NCBI GenBank assembly: GCA_038231615.1
Contig: JBBRLA010000259.1
Span: 1-10,809, forward strand
Length of the DNA stretch: 10,809 bases
Source of the DNA: JBBRLA01 sp038231615
Lineage (GTDB): Bacteria; Myxococcota_A; Polyangia; Palsa-1104; JAEUJZ01
Direction: 5' to 3'
Part shown: positions 1 to 5,920 of the stretch, piece by piece
How the letters are laid out: each line of letters opens with the position of its first letter
Numbering within the stretch: the stretch's first letter is position 1
Made by a program: the position numbers and the translations under genes
The notes under the pieces: model-generated
What the model was told of the DNA's origin: nothing
Database searches by the model: none
Seen by the model: the letters and a program-made list of their open reading frames with translations, nothing else

Positions 1-190
1 AGCGCAAACAGCCGGTCAGGTGGGGCAGCCGGAGCTGGTGGAAGATCTGCCCGGTCTGGATCGCCGCCAGCAGGATGAAGCCGAAGGCCAGCGCCGCACC
101 CGAGCCGGCCACCACGGTGTGATCGGGCGCGAAGGAGCGGGCTGCCTTGGTCACCGCCACGATGAGCAGAAGAACAAACGCGGCGCGCAT
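1..190 (-). CDS. Cation:proton antiporter, N-terminal part (cut by window edge)
   Basis: This is the first 63 codons of a membrane protein that runs off the left edge. It opens with a hydrophobic segment (AAFVLLLIVAV). A second hydrophobic stretch follows (AALAFGFILLAAIQTGQIF), then FHQLRLPHLTGCL. That last motif matches the 'GxxxxRLxLPxLTGYL' signature at the start of CPA-type (KefB/NhaA-like) sodium or potassium:proton exchangers. The start is well supported: GAGG lies six bases upstream, and the ATG overlaps the stop of the upstream antiporter gene as TGATG, so translation is probably coupled. The family is inferred from this N-terminal signature only, since most of the protein lies outside the window. 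Confidence 0.72.
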   Translation of the reverse strand, partial: MRAAFVLLLIVAVTKAARSFAPDHTVVAGSGAALAFGFILLAAIQTGQIFHQLRLPHLTGCLR

Positions 191-1464
191 CAGAGACCTC
201 GTCCTTCATGGGGGAGGTTTTCGACCGCCTGCCCGGGACCCTGCGATGGCTCCTGGAACAGGGTGAAGCGCTGGAGCAGGCGCACGATGCTCTCGGTGAA
301 GACGCCGCCGACCACCACCGCGTTGATCGCCCAGCGCACGAACTCGCGCTCGACGCCGGGAAGTACCGCGGCGCTGGCGATGACCACGATGGCGATCGGG
401 CTTTGCGGCAAAAGCGCCAGGGCCAGCACCGGCGTGGGTGGCAGCGAGGGGTTGGCCCGCCGGGACAGGGCGGCCCCCAGGAGCTTGCCGATGACCCGGG
501 CGACCACGAAGGGCAGGGCCAACACCCAGCCCTGCCACTCGTCGGGCCGCCACAAAGCCCCGGCCAGCAGCAGGAACACCAGGTACAGGGGCCGCTCCAG
601 GTCCAGCAGCATCTTTTCCTGCGCGACCCGGTTGGGCGTGGGCAGGTTTGCCAGCAGGGCACCGGCCACGGCGCAGATCACCGGTACCGAGAGCGCCAGA
701 TAGCCCGCCATGCCCGCGGAAAGGGCCACCGCCCCCAACAGCAGGCTGAGCTGCTCTGCCGGCGAAGTGGCCCCGCGGATGAGAATGTAAGTGATCACGC
801 CCAAAAGCGTGCCCAGCCCCAGCGAGACCAGCAGCCACGCGCTGGGCGGCAGCACCCACACCGTTCCGGCAACCGCCTGGACCGGGCGGAACACGATGGC
901 CACCAGCCCCAGGAGACACAGGGCGGCGATCTCGTCGATCTTGGTGATGCGCTCCAGCATCCAGGCCATCTTCGGCCCGCACACCCGGGTCATGTACTCG
1001 GCGCTGACCGGGCCGCTGGCCGCGGCGCAGGCCATGAGGATCAGCACCTGATGCAAGAGCATCCAGCCGCCCCCGTCCGACAGGAAGATGAGCGTTCCGC
1101 CACACAGAATGGCGGCCACCGCCATGGGCACCACCGTCTCGATGACGATGACCGTGCCCAGGTAGCCGGGGAGCTGGTCCAGGCGCCGGATGTCGAAGCG
1201 CATGCCCACGACGAAGCCGATCCAGCCAAGGCCGAAGTCGTACGCCGGGCGCAGGTCGGTGAGGATCGAATCCGTCAGGATGCCGACGCGGTGCCAGTGC
1301 AGGATGGCGCCGAGCCCGATAAAAGGGACGCCGGTGGACAAAAGGACGGTCAGGCCCAGGCGGCGCTCCAGCGCCCGCACCCGGGGATGGGCGGCCACGA
1401 CGGCCAACGCCAGCGCCACTGCCAGGCCGAAGATGACGGCGACCAGGCGCGCTGAACTCATCAT
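190..1464 (-). CDS. CPA-type cation:proton antiporter, integral membrane protein
   Basis: A 424-residue inner-membrane protein with about 11-13 hydrophobic segments from residue 6 (RLVAVIFGLAVALALAVVAA) to about residue 390. Family hallmarks are an early FGLGWIGFVVGMRFDI block (77-92), the acidic pair D177-E178 in TKIDEIAAL at the place where antiporters keep ion-binding acidic residues, and FVVARVIGKLLGA (319-331), like the conserved R..GK of this superfamily. Such proteins exchange Na+ or K+ for protons across the cytoplasmic membrane; the ion cannot be told from sequence. The frame is open upstream to an ATG at 1641, but those 59 residues are basic and unlike a membrane-protein N-terminus, so I place the start at the MetMet at 1464/1461, just before the first membrane segment. 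The Shine-Dalgarno there is weak. Its stop overlaps the start of a second antiporter gene, suggesting a co-translated pair. Confidence 0.82.
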   Translation of the reverse strand: MMSSARLVAVIFGLAVALALAVVAAHPRVRALERRLGLTVLLSTGVPFIGLGAILHWHRVGILTDSILTDLRPAYDFGLGWIGFVVGMRFDIRRLDQLPGYLGTVIVIETVVPMAVAAILCGGTLIFLSDGGGWMLLHQVLILMACAAASGPVSAEYMTRVCGPKMAWMLERITKIDEIAALCLLGLVAIVFRPVQAVAGTVWVLPPSAWLLVSLGLGTLLGVITYILIRGATSPAEQLSLLLGAVALSAGMAGYLALSVPVICAVAGALLANLPTPNRVAQEKMLLDLERPLYLVFLLLAGALWRPDEWQGWVLALPFVVARVIGKLLGAALSRRANPSLPPTPVLALALLPQSPIAIVVIASAAVLPGVEREFVRWAINAVVVGGVFTESIVRLLQRFTLFQEPSQGPGQAVENLPHEGRGL

Positions 1465-1492
1465 CCGTTCGGTCTCATCCCAAAAGGATAGG

Positions 1493-1530
1493 CATTTTTC
1501 GCTACACAGGGAAGCAGCACGGGAAAAATG
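1493..1530. repeat. Inverted repeat, 8-bp perfect arms, 22-base spacer
   Basis: Arms CATTTTTC (1493-1500) and GAAAAATG (1523-1530) are perfect reverse complements. The repeat lies 29 bases upstream of the antiporter start at 1464. It could be a regulator site for that gene or part of its leader; no known family is assigned. Confidence 0.5.
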
Positions 1531-1585
1531 TCGTTGCTTGCGGCGCTTTATGGTGCTCGCGGTCGCAGCGCATGTCTTGAAAGCT

Positions 1586-1613
1586 GACTTCGCCCCTCGT
1601 CGAAGTCGTTTTT
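1586..1613 (+). terminator. Terminator-like hairpin with T run
   Basis: Arms GACTTCG (1586-1592) and CGAAGTC (1601-1607) pair perfectly across an 8-base loop. They are followed by G and five T residues (1609-1613), as in a rho-independent terminator read on the plus strand. No plus-strand gene lies upstream in the window. If functional, it would act on the leader of the lipoprotein gene as an attenuator or block antisense transcription. The stem is short, so confidence is limited. Confidence 0.4.
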
Positions 1614-1623
1614 GCTCCGAGAG

Positions 1624-1642
1624 GGTGACAAAAATCGTCACC
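1624..1642. repeat. Inverted repeat GGTGAC-N7-GTCACC
   Basis: Six-base perfect arms at 1624-1629 and 1637-1642 flank an AT-rich centre (AAAAATC). This looks like a dimeric regulator site upstream of the lipoprotein gene. The spacing does not fit a CRP site, and the regulator is unknown. Confidence 0.4.
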
Positions 1643-1659
1643 GGCCTGTGTGGGGCGAT

Positions 1660-1680
1660 GCGGGAGGGTGTATCCTCCGC
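1660..1680 (+). repeat. Small hairpin just upstream of lipoprotein start
   Basis: GCGGGAGG (1660-1667) can pair with CCTCCGC (1674-1680), with one bulged G and a 6-base loop. It ends six bases before the ATG at 1687. It carries the only strong purine-rich GGAGG upstream of the gene, but at 19 bases that is too far to be a normal ribosome binding site unless folding brings it closer. Confidence 0.3.
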
Positions 1681-1686
1681 GAGTTC

Positions 1687-2814
1687 ATGCCGATGAGGTC
1701 CGCTTCCCGGGTTTCGCGCTTTCTGGTCGTGCTGGCGTTCGCCGTGCCGGCGGGCGCGCTTGTGGGCTGTACCCGCCTGACCGGGTATTGCTCCATCGAC
1801 CAGGACTGCGGAACTGGCATGCGCTGTGACACCGGACAGAGCGATCAGTGCGTATCGCGCGCACAGGGCGGCGATGCCCGCGCCAACGACGATCTGTCCG
1901 TCGGGAAGGACGATGCCCGCACCCCCACCTGGACCCCCGTGAAGCTGCCGATGGACAACCCGGGGACCGTGACCTCCATCTGGGGCGCCGGACCCAGCGA
2001 CATCTGGCTTTTAGCGGGGTCGGCCATCTTCCATAGCCAGGACGGCCGGAGCTTCTCGACCGTGCTGGCCAACGCCGGGCGCAACCTCTACGGCATCGCC
2101 GGTCGTTCCGCCAAGGACGTGTGGGCGGTGGGGCTGGTCGGCACTTTTGAGAATGCGCACGATGGCGTCACCTTCCAGCCGCTTCCCGGGGTCACCGATA
2201 AAACCATGTACGGTATCGGCGGCACCGCCATGGCCCTCTTCGCGGCGGGCAACAACGGCGTCATCGAAAACTGGGACGGTACGGCCTGGCACGACAGGAG
2301 CGTGGCGTCGACTTCCTTGATCCTGCGGGGGGTATGGGGCCTGCCTGACACGACGTGGGTGGTAGGCGGAGACACCAGTGCCCAGCCGGACCGCAAGGGC
2401 GTGGTCCTTTCGCAGGTCGGCCCGGGCCCCTTCGGCGGGGTGGCGGGCGTGCCGATGGTACCGACCCTGTACGGCATATCCGGCTGGGAGAGAGAGTTGT
2501 GGGCGGTCGGAGAAAAAGGCACCCTCCTGCACAGCACCGGGGGGCTGAGCTTCGACCTGATCCAGAACGGCGGCGGCGTGACCGCTGACTTCTACGGGGT
2601 ATGGCTGGCCGGTCCCAAGGACGTGTGGGTGGTGGGCGACAAGGGCAGGGACCTGCGAGGCACCCTCCTGCACACTACCGATGGGAAGTCTTTTGCCCAG
2701 GTGCCCAAGGGGCCGCCCAATCTGGGGCTGCATGCGGTATGGGGCCCCTCGTCAGGGCGCAAGGACGTGTGGTTCGGCGGCGAACAGGGCACCGTCATCC
2801 ACTACCAGCCCTGA
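1687..2814 (+). CDS. Secreted lipoprotein with seven-fold propeller-like repeats
   Basis: A 375-residue predicted lipoprotein. A lipoprotein signal peptide (RSASRVSRFLVVLAFAVPAGALVGC) ends in the lipobox L-V-G-C with Cys28 as the lipidated residue. A short Cys-rich stretch follows (Cys35, 41, 47, 55). From about residue 95 the chain consists of seven imperfect repeats pairing a 'YGI.G' or 'GVWG' strand with a 'DVWAVG.KG' strand. Their first elements fall near residues 98, 135, 175, 214, 262, 303 and 349. Two repeats add GTLLHSTGG-like turns (278-286 and 325-333). The pattern suggests a seven-bladed beta-propeller of the BNR/Ycf48-like kind, probably a surface binding or scaffold protein; the ligand is unknown. 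The frame is open from 1612, but the signal peptide dictates a start at 1687 (or 1693). It converges on the kinase gene with only two bases between stops. Confidence 0.8.
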   Translation: MPMRSASRVSRFLVVLAFAVPAGALVGCTRLTGYCSIDQDCGTGMRCDTGQSDQCVSRAQGGDARANDDLSVGKDDARTPTWTPVKLPMDNPGTVTSIWGAGPSDIWLLAGSAIFHSQDGRSFSTVLANAGRNLYGIAGRSAKDVWAVGLVGTFENAHDGVTFQPLPGVTDKTMYGIGGTAMALFAAGNNGVIENWDGTAWHDRSVASTSLILRGVWGLPDTTWVVGGDTSAQPDRKGVVLSQVGPGPFGGVAGVPMVPTLYGISGWERELWAVGEKGTLLHSTGGLSFDLIQNGGGVTADFYGVWLAGPKDVWVVGDKGRDLRGTLLHTTDGKSFAQVPKGPPNLGLHAVWGPSSGRKDVWFGGEQGTVIHYQP

Positions 2815-2816
2815 CC

Positions 2817-4226
2817 CTACGACGACCGCAGCGTAGCCACGAAGCGGGTGGTCGGGGCGCCCTGGTCCAGCAGCAGGTCGCCTCCCTGCGCCCTGGCAAT
2901 CTCCCTGGCGATGGCCAGTCCCAGCCCGGCCCCCGAGTGCTCGCGCTCCTCGGCGCCGCGGAAGAAGGGCTCGAAGATGCGGTCGCGCAGTTCCTTCGGC
3001 ACCCCCGGCCCCTGGTCCTCCACCGCCAGCAGGACCTGGCCCGGTTCACCCTTCATCGGGCCGCCGATGACGCGCACCGGCGTGCCCTCCGGGGCATGTG
3101 CCAGCGCGTTGTCCAAAAGGTTGCGTACCATCCGCGACAGGTCCGCCGTGCGTCCGCATACTTCCGCGTCCTCCACCCGCACCTCGACCTGCCGCGCCTG
3201 CCCCCGCGCATCGCCCCTGCCGATCGAGGCCCGTACCGCCTCGCGTACCACGGCTTGCAGGCTGGTTCGGGCGTCGGGCTCGCCGCGCTCCGACACGTTC
3301 AGGCGGGCCAGCACCAGCAGGTCCTCGGCCAGCGAGATCAGCCGATTTGTGTCCTCCAGGGACTCCTTTATCGCCGTCTGATACCCCTCTGTGGAGCGGG
3401 GGTGCCGCAGGGCCAGTTCCAACTCGCCGCGCAGCGCCGCCAGGGGCGAACGCAGCTCGTGGGCGGCGTGAGACACGAAGCGGCTGCCAGCCTCGATCAG
3501 CCCGGAGAGGCGGTCGATCATCTGGTTCAGGTCGTTGGCCAGGGTGCGGATCTCGTCGTCCTTGCCCGTGCCCAGGGATGCCACCCGCGCGTCCAGTTCG
3601 CCCTCTGACACCCTGCGGGCCACCTGGGCGATGCGCTCAATGCCCCGGGTCATGCGCCCGCCGATCCAGCGCCCGATAAGCAGCGAGATCGCCACCGAAA
3701 GGAGCATAACTAGACCCATCAGCTTGAAGAGGTTCTGGGTGTCGCTGTCGAGATCGCCCCGGGCCGCCGCCAAGAGCAGCACCGGCCCGCTTTCGTCCTC
3801 CTCGCCGCCGGCCCGCACCAGCACGCCGCGCAGCACCCGCCCCTGGCTGGGGAAGTCGATGCCGCCGCTGGGCAGGGGGTTGCCGGCATGCCAGCCCAGG
3901 CGGGACAAGGAAGGGGGCACGGTGCCAAAGGTGGGCGTGCTTTGCATGAGGGTCCCGTCGGCACGGTACAGGGCCCCGTACTTGACCAGGTAGTCCACGT
4001 CGGCGCTGGCCCCAGCCGGGGTGGTGCTGGCCTGCTGCTCGATCGAGAGGCGACCGCCCAGGCGGACCACGTCCTTTGCCTCCAGCGAGGCGCGCAGGAG
4101 CAGCGACTGATCGAGGGCCCGTTCCTGGGCATGCTTGAACGCGGTGACAGTCAAAAAGAGGGCTGCGGCCACCGTCAGGCTGGTGGCGCCGGCGAAGACC
4201 AGCGAAAGTCGTTGCCGCAGCTTCAT
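2817..4226 (-). CDS. Membrane sensor histidine kinase, HAMP/HisKA/HATPase
   Basis: A 469-residue two-component sensor kinase. A first membrane segment (about 8-29) is followed by a periplasmic domain of about 135 residues with no family I recognise. A second membrane segment (about 167-185) leads to a HAMP linker (186-240). The HisKA H-box is FVSHAAHELRSPLAAL with phospho-acceptor His256. The ATPase domain shows an N-box with Asn373 (NLLDNALAHAPEG), a G1 box DQGPG (404-408), an F box (IFEPFFRG) and a G2 box GAGLGL (432-437). All catalytic boxes look intact. The start at 4226 is chosen because its ATG overlaps the regulator's TGA as ATGA and directly precedes the first membrane segment; the longer frame from 4370 is antisense-like arginine-rich sequence inside the regulator gene. 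It should phosphorylate the adjacent OmpR-type regulator. The trigger is unknown, but the operon suggests an envelope signal. Confidence 0.93.
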   Translation of the reverse strand: MKLRQRLSLVFAGATSLTVAAALFLTVTAFKHAQERALDQSLLLRASLEAKDVVRLGGRLSIEQQASTTPAGASADVDYLVKYGALYRADGTLMQSTPTFGTVPPSLSRLGWHAGNPLPSGGIDFPSQGRVLRGVLVRAGGEEDESGPVLLLAAARGDLDSDTQNLFKLMGLVMLLSVAISLLIGRWIGGRMTRGIERIAQVARRVSEGELDARVASLGTGKDDEIRTLANDLNQMIDRLSGLIEAGSRFVSHAAHELRSPLAALRGELELALRHPRSTEGYQTAIKESLEDTNRLISLAEDLLVLARLNVSERGEPDARTSLQAVVREAVRASIGRGDARGQARQVEVRVEDAEVCGRTADLSRMVRNLLDNALAHAPEGTPVRVIGGPMKGEPGQVLLAVEDQGPGVPKELRDRIFEPFFRGAEEREHSGAGLGLAIAREIARAQGGDLLLDQGAPTTRFVATLRSS

Positions 4227-4903
4227 TCGGCCGCCGGCTCCGCCAGGGACAGGCAATAGCCCTGGCCGCGCACCGTCTCCAGCCAGGTGGCGGCGGCGCC
4301 GAGCTTGTCGCGCAGGTTGCGCACGTGTACGTCGATGACGTTGCTGCCGGGGTCGAAGCGCGACTCCCACACTTGCTCGAAAATCTCCGAGCGGGTGACC
4401 ACCCTGCCGGCGTTGCGGAGCAAAAGCGCCAGCAGCGACAGCTCGCGCGCTGTCAGGTCGATGCGTACCCCATTTATGTGGGCATGCCGCTGCCGCATGT
4501 CGAGCACGATCGGCCCGGCCCGCAGGACGCCATCGGCCCCGGCCCCGGAGCGGCGCTGCAAGGACCGGGCGCGGGCCATCAGTTCATCCAGGTGGAAGGG
4601 CTTGGTGACATAGTCGTCGGCGCCGGCATCCAGCGCCGTGACTTTTTCGCCGACCTCGCCCCGGGCGGTGAGCATCAGTACCGGCACGGCGTTGCCCAGC
4701 CGACGCAGCTCCCGGCACACCGACAGACCATCCCCCTCGGGGAGCATCCAGTCGAGCACCAGCAGGTCATAGGGGATGGCCCGCGACTGCTGGAGCGCCT
4801 CGGCCCCGGTACGGCAGGTATCCACCACGTACCCCTCCTCGGAGAATGCGCGGGAAAGAAAGCTCGAAAGCTTGCGGTCATCTTCGACGATCAGGACTTT
4901 CAT
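4223..4903 (-). CDS. OmpR/PhoB-family response regulator
   Basis: A 226-residue DNA-binding regulator. The receiver domain (1-about 115) has the acidic pocket E7-D8-D9, phospho-acceptor Asp51 (VLDWMLPEGDG), Thr79 (LTA) and Lys101 (TKPF), so all key residues are present. The winged-helix effector (about 128-222) has the family features TARELSLLALLLRNAGRVVTR, the recognition-helix region SNVIDVHVRNLRDKLG (187-202) and the closing RGQGYCL. It overlaps the kinase gene by four bases (ATGA) and begins 15 bases after the stop of the lipoprotein gene, indicating one transcript. Its most likely targets are its own operon and the ATP-grasp/lipoprotein genes. A short GGCG-CAAA-CGCC hairpin fills the gap before its start. 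Confidence 0.95.
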   Translation of the reverse strand: MKVLIVEDDRKLSSFLSRAFSEEGYVVDTCRTGAEALQQSRAIPYDLLVLDWMLPEGDGLSVCRELRRLGNAVPVLMLTARGEVGEKVTALDAGADDYVTKPFHLDELMARARSLQRRSGAGADGVLRAGPIVLDMRQRHAHINGVRIDLTARELSLLALLLRNAGRVVTRSEIFEQVWESRFDPGSNVIDVHVRNLRDKLGAAATWLETVRGQGYCLSLAEPAAE

Positions 4904-4918
4904 GGCGTTTGCGCCATC

Positions 4919-5920
4919 TTACCCGCCGCCGTGGCCCAGGTGAAAGCCGCCGTGGTTGCCGCCCGAATAGTTGGTCCCGAAGCGGAAGGGGCGGGCATAA
5001 ATTCCGCCAAACCCGCCGCGGGCCCGGCGGTAAAAGGCGGGGTCTTCGATAAGGGTCGTGCGGTAAGAGACCAGGTAGATCCACTGGGCCAGCGACACCG
5101 GCAGGTCGGCCGCGTCGGAGATGCCGAAGAGCGATGAAAGGTCCACCAGATCGATGGTCACGCCGGCCTGCTGGTACGACAGAAACACCGCGTTCAGATC
5201 GTCCTCTTCGTGGGTGGTGCTCTCGCGGTCCTCGACCACGTAGATCACCCGCCGGACGCCCTGGGAGATCAGCACCTCGGGGGCGGGCAGGTCCGCGACG
5301 GTCAGGGCATAGCGGTTGTCGACCACCGTGTCCTCGGGCTCCTCTTCGCGGAAGGCCAGCCGCCAGGCGTCCAGCAAGAATACCGGGCGCGTCGAGGTTT
5401 GCAGGATGTCGGGCGTCTTGGGGCGCATCGTCACCAGGGCCGAAAGCGTCTCCTCCGCGGGGATCAGCTCGTTCTGCGCCGGCCAGTTGTTGAAGGTCGG
5501 CACCAGCGACACCGGCTTCTGGGACAGGCCGCTCAGGTACACGCCGAAGGCCACCGACGCCGCGCCGCGCAGGTCGACCACCCACATGGCGTCGTCCGGA
5601 ATGCCGATGGTGGCCAGTTGCGCCGCCGCCGAGCCCGCCGCCTTGACCGAAGCCAGCTCGCGCACGTCGGGCAGAAGGGCGCTCTGCGGGGTGTCCTCCA
5701 GCGCGGTGAAGAGGGTCAGCTTGCAGTAGGGCGTCCAGGGGTTGTTGGGCGGCAACTGCCAGGCCGAGACCACCTGGCTGTACGCTGGCAGCGTCGTCTG
5801 GACCGCCGCCGGCACGTCCTCGGCCGCAAACGATCCCGCGTGCAGGGACGGCGTGTAGGGACGGATCGCGCAGGCGGTCGACAGGAGCACGATGGGCGTG
5901 AAGGTGAAGTGCTTTCTCAT
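4919..5920 (-). CDS. Probable secreted lipoprotein with Gly-rich C-terminal tail, unknown function
   Basis: A 333-residue exported protein that I do not recognise as a named family. The N-terminus (MRKHFTFTPIVLLSTAC) is a short signal peptide ending at Cys17. The lipobox is imperfect (S-T-A-C, with Leu at -4), so lipidation is probable, not certain. The middle has alternating hydrophobic strands and acidic helices, including DDAMWVVDLRGAASVAFGVYL (109-129), RPVFLLDAWRLAFREEEPED (178-197) and GVRRVIYVVEDRE (221-233). The last 33 residues (301-333) are strikingly rich in Gly with His, Phe and Tyr, and the protein ends HGGG. The start at 5920 is favoured over 5956 because its ATG overlaps the TGA of the ATP-grasp gene as ATGA, has GGAGAAGAG upstream, and begins directly with the signal peptide. 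Coupling to an ATP-grasp ligase suggests it is that enzyme's partner or substrate (inference). Confidence 0.75.
   Translation of the reverse strand: MRKHFTFTPIVLLSTACAIRPYTPSLHAGSFAAEDVPAAVQTTLPAYSQVVSAWQLPPNNPWTPYCKLTLFTALEDTPQSALLPDVRELASVKAAGSAAAQLATIGIPDDAMWVVDLRGAASVAFGVYLSGLSQKPVSLVPTFNNWPAQNELIPAEETLSALVTMRPKTPDILQTSTRPVFLLDAWRLAFREEEPEDTVVDNRYALTVADLPAPEVLISQGVRRVIYVVEDRESTTHEEDDLNAVFLSYQQAGVTIDLVDLSSLFGISDAADLPVSLAQWIYLVSYRTTLIEDPAFYRRARGGFGGIYARPFRFGTNYSGGNHGGFHLGHGGG

Larger units (their letters stand above)
1465..1686. promoter_or_regulatory. Divergent intergenic region between antiporter and propeller-lipoprotein genes
   Basis: This 222-base gap separates divergent genes and must hold both promoters. 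I could not find a convincing sigma-70 or sigma-54 box pair. It is more AT-rich in patches than the flanking genes and holds four inverted repeats, listed separately. This is a control region by position and content only. Confidence 0.5.

Noticed and set aside
208..1455. Long plus-strand open frame opposite the antiporter gene
   Set aside because: Its product is rich in Arg, Gly, His and Gln with no motif, as expected for antisense of a GC-rich gene. The minus strand encodes a coherent membrane protein.
1624..1642. CRP/FNR-type site at the GGTGAC dyad
   Set aside because: The spacing between TGA and TCA halves is too wide for the TGTGA-N6-TCACA pattern. Kept only as an unassigned inverted repeat.
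2601..3608. Plus-strand open frame of 335 codons running into the kinase region
   Set aside because: It overlaps the end of the lipoprotein gene and then lies antisense to all kinase motifs. The product shows no domain.
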